From JACKFB01 sp041389525 (GTDB lineage Bacteria; Myxococcota_A; UBA9042; PHBI01; JACKFB01), in the NCBI GenBank assembly GCA_041389525.1, contig JAWKRR010000024.1, forward strand, positions 36,589-100,588: a stretch of DNA of 64,000 nucleotides. Direction: 5' to 3'. The position numbers were made by a program, and so were the translations under genes. The notes under the pieces were generated by a model. It ran no database searches, was not told the DNA's origin, and saw nothing but the letters and a program-made list of their open reading frames with translations. The first letter of the stretch is position 1; each line of letters opens with the position of its first letter. Below, one piece after another: positions 42,801-51,206 of this stretch.

Positions 42801-43985
42801 TCAATTGCAGCCGCACCCGCCGCCTCCGAAGCCGAATCCGCCCGACGCGCCCTCGCGATATTGAAAGACGTGCTCCTCGAGCTGCACCTCGACGAGGTCG
42901 GCGCCGAAGAGCATCTGGGGCTTCGCGAGGGTGCCGCGCTCCCAGGGTTTGACGGCCGCGCAGCCGGACGCGCAGGCGACGGACGCGAGGGCCGAGGCGA
43001 CCAGGGCGAAGCGCACGGCGCGGGCACGTCGGGCGCGCCACGCACCGAGGAGCAGCAGCGCGAGGGCCAGCGCGGCGAGGAGGCCCGTGGCGCCGCCGTC
43101 GGGCGCGCCGCCGCAGCCGGGGGGAGGCGGGTCGTGGGTCGCCGGCGCCTCACCGCCCCCGACGTAGCCCTCCCGGTTGGCGCCCGGCGTGACTGGGCCC
43201 AGGGGCGCGCTGCCCGGCTCGGGGAGGGGCTGCGCGTCCGACGCGGGGTCGGGTAGCTCAGGCTCGGCGCGGGCTGCGTCGCCGGTCACTGAGTCGAGGG
43301 AACGCCCGAGATCTGGGCTCACGGCGACGTCTGGGGGGCCGGGCTCGATCTCGGGCGCTGCGTCCGGGGTGGGGGTGGCGTCTGGCGTCGTGCCGGCGTC
43401 GGGGGTGCCGCCTCCCAAATCGTCAGGCGCGAGCTCGGGATCTGGGGGTTTGGGGAAGTAGGGGCAGGGCTTGGCGGCGCACCCGTGGGCCGCCATCTGG
43501 CTGGGGCTGGCGAGGACGTTGCAGTCGCAGCACGCGATGCCGGCGCCGGGTTTGACGCCCGCGAGGGTGTCGTCGCAGTCCACGCCCTCGGGGGAGCCGT
43601 CGCCGTCGGCGTCGACCGGCGGGGGTGCGACGTAGCAGAGGTCGACGCCGCAGACCTTGCCGGAGCAGGGGTCGTTGTCGTCGCAGTCGTAGGCGGTGGT
43701 CCAGCCGTCGCCGTCGGCGTTGTAGGTGCTGACGACGCCGAGGACGGAGGCGTTGCTGTCGTTGCCGTCGATGGGGCACTTGGTGAAGTGACAGTATTTC
43801 GAGGACTTTCCGTTCGAGCGGACGTAGCCGTCGTGGTCGCAGTCGCAGCCCTCGCCCCAGAGGCAGGACGCGCCGGTCGTGATGTCGCACGAGGTGTCGG
43901 CGGCGCGGGCGGTGGGGGCGGAGGCGGCGAAGGCGGCGAAGGCGGCCAGGAGCGCGACGGAGCGGGCGGTGCGGGGACTGTTCAT
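42801..43985 (-). CDS. Chimeric protein: metal-binding-motif MYXO-CTERM protein fused to DUF4266
   Basis: 394 aa, beginning at an ATG that overlaps the upstream stop by 4 nt. Residues 1-30 are a signal peptide. The mid part has DCDD/DADGDG motifs (NADGDGWTTAYDCDDNDP, VDADGDGSPEGVDCDD) of the myxobacterial putative metal-binding family and a Pro/Thr/Asp-rich linker. Near residue 295 a MYXO-CTERM-like signal appears: GCGGAPDGGATGLLAALALA, hydrophobic run, then GAWRARR. Instead of stopping, the frame continues into a DUF4266-type lipoprotein (VASALASVACASGCAAVKPW, then LEEHVFQYREGASGGFGFGG and a CGCN end). GTG 43016 could start the DUF4266 part on its own (71 aa). Natural fusion or lost stop/indel both fit. 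Confidence 0.8.
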   Translation of the reverse strand: MNSPRTARSVALLAAFAAFAASAPTARAADTSCDITTGASCLWGEGCDCDHDGYVRSNGKSSKYCHFTKCPIDGNDSNASVLGVVSTYNADGDGWTTAYDCDDNDPCSGKVCGVDLCYVAPPPVDADGDGSPEGVDCDDTLAGVKPGAGIACCDCNVLASPSQMAAHGCAAKPCPYFPKPPDPELAPDDLGGGTPDAGTTPDATPTPDAAPEIEPGPPDVAVSPDLGRSLDSVTGDAARAEPELPDPASDAQPLPEPGSAPLGPVTPGANREGYVGGGEAPATHDPPPPGCGGAPDGGATGLLAALALALLLLGAWRARRARAVRFALVASALASVACASGCAAVKPWERGTLAKPQMLFGADLVEVQLEEHVFQYREGASGGFGFGGGGCGCN

Positions 43986-44890
43986 GTGCGCCTGCGGGCC
44001 GCGGCGGCGGCCAAGAGCGTGAGGAGGGCCAGGACGGCGGCGGCGGCGAGGTTGCCGGGGCCGGCGGGGAGGGCTGCGGGGCTGGTCGATGGGGCGGGGC
44101 GGGAGGCGAGGTTGGCGTCGCGGAGGGTGCGGTGGAAGAGGCCGACGGCGTCGCCGGTGTAGTCGGCGTATGCGGGATCGATGGAGGCGCCGCCGTTTCC
44201 GTCGACGAGGGCGACCCAGAGGGTGGCGGCGGGGACGCCGGTGGGGGCGCGCCAGGCGAACTGCCAGGAGGTGCTCCCGCGGACGGCGGCGCGGACGGCG
44301 GCGGCGATGTCGGCGTCGGTGGCGCCGTGGGCGGTGAGGGCGGCGACGTCGACGCAGCGGGCGGGGTCGGCGCCGGGGGTGTCGCAGGTGTGGGGGAACT
44401 CGAGGGATTGGCCGCCGATGGCGGTGTTGTGGGCGATGAGGGCGGTGCCGTCCGAGCTGAGGGAGGGGCAGGCGAGGTCGGCGTCGGTGAGGTCGTTGGG
44501 GCAGAGGAGGCCGGCGGGGGCGCCTGCGGGGTCGAGGACCTCGGCGGTGAAGAGGTTGCGGTTGCAGCCGGCGAGGCCGGGGCTGCAGGCGCCGGCGTGG
44601 TCGAGGCCCTCGGTCTCGCGGGCGAGGGTGACGGTGATTCGGTAGGTGCGGCCTGGCTGAAAGACGCCGTCGCGCAGGAGGTCTGGGGGCGTGCTGGTGA
44701 CCTGGAGGTCGGCCTCGCGGTCGCCTTGGTGGCAGGTGGCGCAGGTGAGGCCGTGGGCGGTGGGTGAGCCGGTGAAGGCGCGCTGGTCGCCGCCGCCGCG
44801 CATGGCGTCCAGGTCGAAGGTGGACGCGGCGGAGAAGCCGACGAGGAGCGGCGCGGCGAGGCAGAGGGCGACGGTGAGGGCGCGGGTCAT
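43982..44890 (-). CDS. Secreted choice-of-anchor-V-like protein with CxxCH motif
   Basis: 302 aa, ATG 44888-44890 overlapping the upstream stop by 4 nt. Signal peptide (VALCLAAPLLVGFSAA), then TCATCHQGDREADLQV, a CxxCH heme-c-type motif, and a Reeler-like beta domain (GRTYRITVTLAR, then FTAEVLDPAGAPAG). The C-terminus has a membrane segment ending AAAARRRT, a weak MYXO-type anchor without the Gly-Cys. The architecture matches myxobacterial 'choice-of-anchor V' proteins, which are surface-exposed single-heme candidates. It sits second-last in the redox operon and may carry electrons or bind a metal. Confidence 0.75.
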   Translation of the reverse strand: MTRALTVALCLAAPLLVGFSAASTFDLDAMRGGGDQRAFTGSPTAHGLTCATCHQGDREADLQVTSTPPDLLRDGVFQPGRTYRITVTLARETEGLDHAGACSPGLAGCNRNLFTAEVLDPAGAPAGLLCPNDLTDADLACPSLSSDGTALIAHNTAIGGQSLEFPHTCDTPGADPARCVDVAALTAHGATDADIAAAVRAAVRGSTSWQFAWRAPTGVPAATLWVALVDGNGGASIDPAYADYTGDAVGLFHRTLRDANLASRPAPSTSPAALPAGPGNLAAAAVLALLTLLAAAAARRRT

Positions 44891-45423
44891 TGGAACTTCA
44901 GGGGGCAGTCGGCGGCGGCGGCGCCGTGGAGCCAGGCGCGGATGGCGACGTAGCCGGGGTCGCTCTTGGACGTGAAGACGTCGCCGCCCAGGCGCGAGAC
45001 GTGGACGGTGCCGCCGGCGCGGGTGGAGAGCGGGCGGGTGAGGAGCTGGCTCTCCTCGGCCGGTCCGCGGGCGAAACCGCGGGCTTGGAGGAAGTTGAAG
45101 CGCTCTTCGTCGCCGGTGAGCGGGGGCTGGATGCCGTCTTCGAGGTCGTCGAGGGTGATGAGCTGGCGCGCGGTGGCGTACTGGTCGGCGATGCGCATGC
45201 GGCCGGGGGCGAGGACGCGGAGGCGGCGCTCGGAGTAGCCGTGGCAGGCGGGCGAGGAGCACTCGCGGACGAGGACGGGCTCGACGGCGCAGCGGAAGTA
45301 TTCTTCGGTGACGGCGGGCGCGTCGGCGGGCGGATTGTCGAGGCCACAGCTGGCGGAAATCAGTGCGAACGCGCAGAGGGCGGCGACCCGCAGGGCCACC
45401 GAAGGCGTCCGCGGCGCCCTCAC
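44887..45423 (-). CDS. Small lipoprotein with C-x4-CH motif
   Basis: 178 aa from GTG 45423, overlapping the TlpA-ApbE stop (GTGA). Lipoprotein signal CAFALISASCGLDN. The mature part starts EEYFRCAVEPVLVRECSSPACHG: Cys-x4-Cys-His follows an upstream Cys and resembles the heme-binding or structural cysteines of planctomycete-type cytochrome-like repeats. The rest (VLAPGRMRIADQYATARQLIT, then FTSKSDPGYVAIRAWLHG) is similar in style to such proteins. No classic CxxCH. Envelope location is clear; heme binding is unproven. Downstream gene starts within its last codon. Confidence 0.7.
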   Translation of the reverse strand: MRAPRTPSVALRVAALCAFALISASCGLDNPPADAPAVTEEYFRCAVEPVLVRECSSPACHGYSERRLRVLAPGRMRIADQYATARQLITLDDLEDGIQPPLTGDEERFNFLQARGFARGPAEESQLLTRPLSTRAGGTVHVSRLGGDVFTSKSDPGYVAIRAWLHGAAAADCPLKFQ

Positions 45424-46946
45424 GGTTCACCGCCGCTGGGGCGCAGGCCGTCGCTCCAGAGGATGTGGCCGTCGGATTCTACGATGACGGCCTTGGCGCC
45501 GGCCTGCTCGACCGCGCGGAGGCCCTCGGTGCCGCCGATGATGAACGCGGTCTTGGTGAGGACCTCGGCGTCGGTGGCGGTCGCCGCGAGGACGGTCGCG
45601 CTCTGGCTCTTCTCGGCCGGGAAGCCCGTGCGCAGGTCCAGGATGTGGTGGTAGCGCTTGCCGTCGATGATGGCGAAGCGCTCGTAGTCGCCGCTGGTCG
45701 AGAAGGCGGCGTCGCGGACCTCGACGGTGGCGAAGATCTCGCCGTGATGGCGGGGGTCGGCGATGCCCACTCGCCACGGGCGCGAGCCGTTTTGGCCGGC
45801 GCAGTAGAGGTCGCCGCCCGCCTGCACCATGAAGTCGGTGAAGCCCTTGCCGCGGAGGCGGGCGACGATGGCGTCGACTGCGGCGCCTTTGCCGATGCCG
45901 CCGAGGTTGATGGCCATGCCTTTGCGCTTGAGGCGGACGGAGTGTTTGGCGTCGTCCAGCTCGATGCCCTGGTAGCCGACGCGGGCGAGGTGGGCGCGGA
46001 CCTCGGTGGGGGTCGGCACGCGCTTGAGGCGCGTCTGCTGGTGCTGGCCGGGCGGGGTGTCGAACTGCCAGATTTCGGTGAGGGGGGCGAAGCTGATGTC
46101 GAAGATGCCGTGGGTGTCGACGCTGGCTTGGCGGGCGCGGCGGATGAGGTCGTAGGTGGCGTCGGTGACCATCATGGGGAGGCCGCCGGCGGCGCTGTTG
46201 ATGCGGGAGATCTCGCTGTCGGGGAGCCAGGTGCTCCAGAGGTCGTTGAGGCGCGCGACCTCGGCGAGGGCGGCGTCGGCCTCGGCGTCGGAGTCGACGC
46301 CGCGGGTGGGGCAGAGGACCACGGTCACGCGGCTGCCCATACCGCCGCCGACGCGGGTGGTGAGGCCCGGGCAGCCGCCGGGGGGCGGGCTTGTCTGGGT
46401 CGGTTGGGGGGGCGTCGGCGTGGGAGCGGGGCCGGGGGCCGGCGCGGGTGGGGGCGTGGGCCGGGGGCCGACCGCGCGCTTCACCGCGTCGCGGAGGCGC
46501 GGGTAGGGCTCGCCGTCGATGCGCTCGACGATGTTGCCGAGGCGGTCGACCACCACGGCGTAGGGCATCTCGGACACGCCGTAGGCCGCCGGCGACTTGC
46601 CTTTGGGGTCGTGCAGGAAGGTCAGCGAGAGTGCGCGCGACGCGACGAAACTGCGGGCCGGCTCCGGGGTCTCGTCCACGCTGATGGCGAGGATCTCGAG
46701 GTCGCCCGCGTATTCGGCCAGCAGCCGCTGGTGCTCGGGCATCGACTCTTTGCAGGGCACGCACCAGCTCGCCCAGAAGTCGACGACGACGACCTTGCCG
46801 AGGGATTCAGCGAGCCGAACGGTGCCCGAACCGTCAAGGCGGGGCAGCTCAATCGGCGGCGCGCTGCGGTCGGCAGCGAGCGCTGGGCTTGCCGCGAGCA
46901 GCAGCAGCAGCAGCACAGCACCGAAGGCTCTCACGCGTTCGCCCAC
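45420..46946 (-). CDS. TlpA-like thioredoxin fused to ApbE-type FMN transferase
   Basis: 508 aa starting at GTG 46946 (GTG 46934 alternative). Signal peptide (AVLLLLLLAASPALAADRS). Residues about 30-160 are a TlpA/ResA-like thioredoxin fold with VVVVDFWASWCVPCKESMP (CVPC active site at 62-65) and the cis-Pro segment SEMPYAVVVDRLGN. A Pro/Thr linker (about 165-195) precedes an ApbE domain: GGMGSRVTVVL, DLWSTWLPDSEISRIN, IFDISFAPLTEIW, KGMAINLGGIGKGAAVDAI (flavin/metal site) and DYERFAIIDGKRYHHILDL, with the AEVLTKTAFIIGG helix. ApbE moves FMN onto periplasmic Ser/Thr. Fusion of both activities in one protein is unusual and supports a combined thiol/flavin maturation role. First gene of a four-gene overlapping operon. 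Confidence 0.92.
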   Translation of the reverse strand: MGERVRAFGAVLLLLLLAASPALAADRSAPPIELPRLDGSGTVRLAESLGKVVVVDFWASWCVPCKESMPEHQRLLAEYAGDLEILAISVDETPEPARSFVASRALSLTFLHDPKGKSPAAYGVSEMPYAVVVDRLGNIVERIDGEPYPRLRDAVKRAVGPRPTPPPAPAPGPAPTPTPPQPTQTSPPPGGCPGLTTRVGGGMGSRVTVVLCPTRGVDSDAEADAALAEVARLNDLWSTWLPDSEISRINSAAGGLPMMVTDATYDLIRRARQASVDTHGIFDISFAPLTEIWQFDTPPGQHQQTRLKRVPTPTEVRAHLARVGYQGIELDDAKHSVRLKRKGMAINLGGIGKGAAVDAIVARLRGKGFTDFMVQAGGDLYCAGQNGSRPWRVGIADPRHHGEIFATVEVRDAAFSTSGDYERFAIIDGKRYHHILDLRTGFPAEKSQSATVLAATATDAEVLTKTAFIIGGTEGLRAVEQAGAKAVIVESDGHILWSDGLRPSGGEP

Positions 46947-47260
46947 GCCCTAACCCCAGCTTGCTGGTTGCGACCCACCGGCCCCGGCCCTCCGCACCCT
47001 ACGGAGAGACCGCAAACCCAGTAACGCCAAAGATTTCACCACGCGACGGCTGCCGCAACCGGGAGCCACGGTACGAATCGGGCCCCAGCGCAGTCAAGCG
47101 ATCACGCGCCGAGCCTGAATTTCCGGTCGCAGCCCGCGGAGCGGCGCCGGTCGCGGGGCCCGTCCGGGTCCGACGTTTTGCGCGGCGCTAGCTGAGCCGA
47201 TGCGATGTGTGAAACCATCTGGAGCGTTGCGCCACCCACACCCACGCGCGGAGACACGCC
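46947..47260. other. Intergenic region with a possible structured leader
   Basis: A 314-nt gap between the minus-strand redox operon and the plus-strand VOC gene. GGTTGCG (46966-46972) can pair with CGCAACC (47054-47060), and a short hairpin CTCCG-CACCCTA-CGGAG is nested inside the interval, giving a branched fold on either strand. It would be in the 5' leader of the TlpA-ApbE gene on the minus strand. It does not match a riboswitch that I can name. Nothing recognised between 47065 and 47260 apart from a weak GGAG before the VOC start. Confidence 0.3.
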
Positions 47261-47716
47261 ATGAAAGACGCCCCCGAGGGCTGGCCGCGGATCTCGTCGG
47301 CCATCTTTTACAATGACGCGGCGAAGGCCATCGACTGGCTCTGCCGGGCCTTCAGCTTCGAGGTGCGCCTGAAGATCCAAGGCGAAGACGGCAGCGTCGA
47401 GCACTCCGAACTTACCTACGGCGACGGGCTGATCATGGTCGGCCAGAGCCGGGGAGACGCGCGGCCGGGCAAGGAGTGGTGCGCCTCGCCCGCGTCGCTG
47501 GGTGGCAAGGCGACGCAGGCGCTGTGCGTGTGCGTGGACGACGCCGACGCCCACGCGGCCCACGCGAGAGCGGCCGGCGCGACCATCGCGTCCGAGCCGA
47601 AGACCACCGATTACGGCGAGGAGTACTGGGCCGACCGCACCTACGAGGCCGTCGATCTCGAAGGCCACCACTGGTGGTTCATGCAGCGCGTCCGCAACCC
47701 GGGCGAGAAGGGCTGA
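47261..47716 (+). CDS. VOC/glyoxalase-fold (PhnB-like) protein
   Basis: 151 aa from ATG 47261 with GGAGA upstream. The sequence begins PRISSAIFYNDAAKAIDWLC, then RAFSFEVRLKIQGEDG and AELTYGDG-like HSELTYGDGLIMVGQ; the second half has ALCVCVDDADAHAAHARAAG and YEAVDLEGHHWWFMQR. These are the two paired beta-alpha-beta-beta-beta units of the vicinal-oxygen-chelate fold, close to PhnB/3-demethylubiquinone-9-type proteins without clear metal ligands. Function uncertain: antibiotic resistance, glyoxalase-like or other. Length and layout are normal for the family. Confidence 0.88.
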   Translation: MKDAPEGWPRISSAIFYNDAAKAIDWLCRAFSFEVRLKIQGEDGSVEHSELTYGDGLIMVGQSRGDARPGKEWCASPASLGGKATQALCVCVDDADAHAAHARAAGATIASEPKTTDYGEEYWADRTYEAVDLEGHHWWFMQRVRNPGEKG

Positions 47717-47780
47717 GGGCGAAGCTGCGCGGCTGAGGGCGCGCCTTGCCGTGGCGGCGGGGCTGAGCGACGCTGCGGGA

Positions 47781-48947
47781 ATGTCTGACCGCATCGAACG
47801 CTGGCGCGAGGCCGGGATCATCGACCAGGCGACGGCCGGGCGCATCCGCGAGTACGAGGCGGAGCACGGGCGGGCCCGCGCGCGGCAGGCCGTCGGGCTG
47901 AGCATCGCCGCCATCGCGGGGCTGTCGGTCGGCATCGGGCTGATCTCGGTCGCGGCCGCCAACTGGTCGGATATCCCGGTGGCCGTGCGGCTGGGCGCCG
48001 ATCTCCTGCTGGGGTGTGGGCTGGCGGCGCTCATCGTCCGCCTCGATGGCGACGGCGACGACGGCGGCACGTGGGGACGTGAGGCAGCGCTCGTCACCAT
48101 GTACCTGTGGGTGCTCGCCTCCATCGGGCTCGTCTCGCAGACCTATCATCTGGGCGGGCTGACCTCGTCTGCCCTGATCGTCTGGACTCTGCTCACCGCG
48201 TGGCAGATGACCTTCGTGCGCACGCGCCTCGCCGCGGGCCTTTGGCTGGCGGGCGTCAGCGTGACGTGGTGGTGGCTGCTGGCCGACCACGCCGAGCGCT
48301 TCCCCCGCGAGGACGTCGCGGTCGGGCTCGCTGCCGTGCCGCTCAGCGTGCTCGCCTGGGTCGCCGTGTCACGCCGCGTCCGCGACCGCCGCCCCGAGAT
48401 CGCCGACGCCGCCCTCGCCTGGGCCAGCGCCGGCCTGGGGCTCGCGGCGCTCGTCGCTCCGAACTTGCTTTACTCCGAGGCCTCCGCGCACGAGCTCGCC
48501 GAGCTCTGGGTCGCCGTCCTACTCGGCGTCGCCGCGCTCGCCGCCATGCTGCCTGCCGCGCCCCGGCTGGTCATGCGCCTGGGCGCCGCCGCAGGCGACC
48601 CGACCCGCGCCACGATGATGCTGCGCCTCGTCATCGTCGAGACCGCGCTCTTCCTGCTGACCCTCCTGCTGCCCCATCCCAGCCTCGACTGGGCCGCCGC
48701 GCTGGCCTTCGTCCTGGTCTGCTCCACCCTCGCCGCCCTCGCCAGCGCCCTCGACGACACCCGCGCCTTCCGCTTCGCCGTCCTGTTGGTAGCCGCGCGC
48801 ATCCTCATCGCCTACGCCGAGCTCTTCGGGTCGCTGCTGGGCACCGGCCTCGGCCTCATCGGCGCCGGCCTCGTCGCCTTCGGGCTGCTGCAGTTCTGGA
48901 AACGCTACGTCAGCCGCTTCGAGCCCGACCGCGAGGGCCAGTCGTGA
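47781..48947 (+). CDS. DUF2157 membrane protein
   Basis: 388 aa from ATG 47781. An N-terminal cytoplasmic helical segment (ERWREAGIIDQATAGRIREY) is typical of DUF2157 and precedes about eight to ten membrane helices (AAIAGLSVGIGLISVAAAN, LGADLLLGCGLAALIV, VETALFLLTLLLP, LLVAARILIAYAELFGSLLG). DUF2157 proteins are usually paired with a GDYXXLXY protein, as here. The stop overlaps the GTG of that next gene (GTGA). Function of the pair is unknown; it is probably an inner-membrane complex. Confidence 0.88.
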   Translation: MSDRIERWREAGIIDQATAGRIREYEAEHGRARARQAVGLSIAAIAGLSVGIGLISVAAANWSDIPVAVRLGADLLLGCGLAALIVRLDGDGDDGGTWGREAALVTMYLWVLASIGLVSQTYHLGGLTSSALIVWTLLTAWQMTFVRTRLAAGLWLAGVSVTWWWLLADHAERFPREDVAVGLAAVPLSVLAWVAVSRRVRDRRPEIADAALAWASAGLGLAALVAPNLLYSEASAHELAELWVAVLLGVAALAAMLPAAPRLVMRLGAAAGDPTRATMMLRLVIVETALFLLTLLLPHPSLDWAAALAFVLVCSTLAALASALDDTRAFRFAVLLVAARILIAYAELFGSLLGTGLGLIGAGLVAFGLLQFWKRYVSRFEPDREGQS

Positions 48948-49456
48948 GCCGCCGCGTCCGCCTCATCGCCGCCCTCGTCATCCCGCTGGTGGGCATCGGC
49001 GCCCTCATCGTCCGCGGCGAGCTGCGCAGCACCGGCGACCGCGTGTGGCGAGTGCCCGTGGAGGGTTACGACCCCCGCGACCTGCTGAGCGGCCAGTACC
49101 TGCGCTATCGCTACCTGTGGGCGGGTGAAGCGGTGCTATGCCCGGGCGGTCCACCGGATTGTTGCCTGTGCCTGTCAGGCGCCAGCGCGGGCGTCGCTGC
49201 GACTCCGCAGGTCTACAGCGTGGACTGCGCGCAGTCGGAGCAGACCGAGGCCTGCGATGACCTCGTCCGCAGCGCCGAGGTGCGGGGCCCAGAGCGCTTC
49301 TACATCGACGAGCGCTACGCCCTGGCCGCCGAGACCGCCATGCGCGAGCGGGCCGCGTCGGTCGAGCTGGTGGTCACGGCGGAGGGCGGCGTGGCGGTGC
49401 GTGAGCTCTTCTTCGACGGCGTGCCGTGGCGCGAGACCCTCGTCCCCTCGAAATAG
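48944..49456 (+). CDS. GDYXXLXY-type membrane-anchored protein
   Basis: 170 aa from GTG 48944, overlapping the DUF2157 stop by 4 nt. One N-terminal membrane anchor (LIAALVIPLVGIGALIV) and a periplasmic domain with YDPRDLLSGQYLRYRYLW, the family signature (here GQY for GDY), then PERFYIDERYALAAE and VAVRELFFDGVPW. An unusual insert contains five Cys (CPGGPPDCCLCLSG and CAQSEQTEACDD). The pair probably forms a complex with DUF2157. It converges on the minus-strand gene at 49513. Confidence 0.85.
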   Translation: MSRRVRLIAALVIPLVGIGALIVRGELRSTGDRVWRVPVEGYDPRDLLSGQYLRYRYLWAGEAVLCPGGPPDCCLCLSGASAGVAATPQVYSVDCAQSEQTEACDDLVRSAEVRGPERFYIDERYALAAETAMRERAASVELVVTAEGGVAVRELFFDGVPWRETLVPSK

Positions 49457-49512
49457 CGGGCCGCCACTCGCTGGGCGCGACGCGGCGCGCTCGACCGCGC
49501 CAGGGTTTGCCT

Positions 49513-50061
49513 TCAGCGGGCCCGCAGGATCAGCCCCAGGCGGTCGAAGCGGACGCGCCGGTCCGCGGGCTCGACGGGCTCTAGCCACGCGCGCACGGTC
49601 CACTGGCCGGCGGGCAGCCGCACGGCGCATCCGTTGACCAGCCCGTCGTAATAGCGCCCCGAATCCTCGCCCATGGAATTGTGCTCGCCCGAGGTCCGCG
49701 CGATGTGGCTGTCCAGCGGGTTGCACCGCAGCGAGGTCCTCTCCCCGGCGTCGCTGCGGAGCTCGATGACCATCTCCACCACGCGGGGCAGCGCGGTGTG
49801 GGACGCCTTGGGGCTGATGCCCACGTGCCGCATGTCGACGTCCGCCCACACCTGGATCTCGGTGCTGGCCGCCAGCGCAAACCGCGCCTCGGCGGGCTGG
49901 GCGCTCAGCGGCAGGTGGACCAGACCGCCGACCCCGGGCGTGACGGCCTGGTCGAACCACATCATGCCGCCGACCACGAGGGCGACGGTCGCGACGATGG
50001 CGACGACCCGGCGCGGGTTGGGCTGGTTGGAACCGGGGAGCGGCTCAGTCGTGCCGGGCAT
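49513..50061 (-). CDS. Membrane-anchored protein of unrecognised family
   Basis: 182 aa from ATG 50061. One N-terminal helix (VVAIVATVALVVGGMMWF) and a periplasmic beta-rich domain (FALAASTEIQVWADVDMRHVG, VVEMVIELRSDAGERTSLRC, CAVRLPAGQWTVRAWLEPVE), about the size of a single Ig-like or lipocalin-like fold with two Cys. I recognise no family. Convergent with the GDYXXLXY gene. No function proposed. Confidence 0.65.
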   Translation of the reverse strand: MPGTTEPLPGSNQPNPRRVVAIVATVALVVGGMMWFDQAVTPGVGGLVHLPLSAQPAEARFALAASTEIQVWADVDMRHVGISPKASHTALPRVVEMVIELRSDAGERTSLRCNPLDSHIARTSGEHNSMGEDSGRYYDGLVNGCAVRLPAGQWTVRAWLEPVEPADRRVRFDRLGLILRAR

Positions 50062-50385
50062 CAGAGGCTCCTCTCGGCGCCGGCCGCTGCGGCGCTACGC
50101 GAGGACCGTCAGCCACCAGCGCCCTGGACGTGACGGGGCGTGGAGCCCTCAGTATCGGTGCCCGCCGGCGATTCGTCCATCGCCGTGGGCCGCGCAGCCT
50201 CGCCACGACCCAGATGACGCAGCTACCGGCGCCGAGCAGGAGCAGGCCGCGTGGCCGGGGCGCGGGTGCTGCACTGCGCCAAAAGCCCGCCGCGCGCAAA
50301 ATCGCCTCTGGGCTGGGATTGACGGCGCCCGCGACGCACCGCACGATGCGATTTCTTCCCCGACCTTCGCCACCTTGGAGGCCAG
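50062..50385. other. Intergenic stretch, no feature recognised
   Basis: A 324-nt gap between the divergent membrane-anchored gene (minus) and the frameshifted paralog (plus). It must contain promoters for one or both, but no clear -35/-10 pair, operator or RNA structure could be identified. Codon-like open frames through it lack support. Confidence 0.5.
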
Positions 50386-51085
50386 ATGCTCCCGCCCTCA
50401 CCTCACTTTGTTGTTCAGGGTAAAGAGAAGCAGTTCGGCCCCGGGACTGTCGGTATCTTCGCCCAGTTCCCAGCCCCCCCGGTCCAGCCGTTGATCGAGG
50501 TGGTCTTCGATCCCCAGGTTGCTGCGTTCCCGGCCGTTAGTCGGCCGTCACGGCTCAATTCAAGCATCACCGGCACTGAGTACTGGAGCTATCCGGGCGG
50601 CCAGCGAATTCTGCCGACAGGCCTCTTGTGGGTTGTCTGGACGAAACAGACCTCTTCAGCTCCGATCTCGTCCGCGTCTTCAGAGCTACGACGACCGTTT
50701 TCGTGAAGTTGCGTCCCTCTGCTTCACCGCGGTGGCGGTCAAGCCGGATTCGGTGCAGCGTGCGTCGGTCGGATACGGCCTTCCGCATTGAGCTGAAGAG
50801 GACGGCGGCGCGTGGAGAAACGCCGCCTGGGTCGTGCGAGAGCTCGGCGTTGAGCGCAACCCACCCGGTACGGGCATCGAAGATTTCGTCGTGAAGGCCG
50901 AGCACTGGGTTGTCAACTTTCGCTGGGTCTTCGAAGATCAACAGCCGACCGAGATCCGGGTCACAGGGTGGGCTGGAGACCTAGGGCAACTGATGCGTAT
51001 TCTCCCGCGTGGTTCCAACGATGCCTACTACCACGCTGGCCCGGGCCGCCCGCCCAGCGATTTGGACGGCGGTGACGAGGGCTAA
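50386..51085 (+). pseudogene. Frameshifted paralog (copy A) of an unrecognised family
   Basis: Homologous to the intact gene at 57414-58097. The N-terminus reads MLPPSPHFVVQGKEKQFGPG followed by TVGIFAQF, against MFPPLRS...QFGPGTVGLW in the other copy; later YWSYPGGQ matches SWSYGNAL, WVVRELGVERNPPG matches WVIRELPSNRPDEP, AEHWVVNFRWVFED matches AEHWVVTKDWVFKE, and GWAGDLGQLMRILPRG matches SAAGDLVDLAGKLRSG. The frame changes once or more between 50650 and 50830, and TGA at about 50791 interrupts one frame. Ends at 51085. Either a decayed duplicate or an intact gene with indels. Family and function unrecognised. Confidence 0.65.
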
Positions 51086-51206
51086 CCCAGTCGCTCACCA
51101 CATGAGACCAGGGGCTTGGACGCCGACACCAAAGCGTTCGGCCCTCGGTCTGCCTGCCACATCGCCAGCGAAATCTGCGCTCCCCGGCGCTCCCACGGCG
51201 GGCGAC

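Noticed and set aside
46966..47060. Cyclic di-GMP (GEMM) riboswitch
   Set aside because: The CAAACC and GCTGCCG pieces look similar, but the GNRA-capped helix and conserved spacing are absent.
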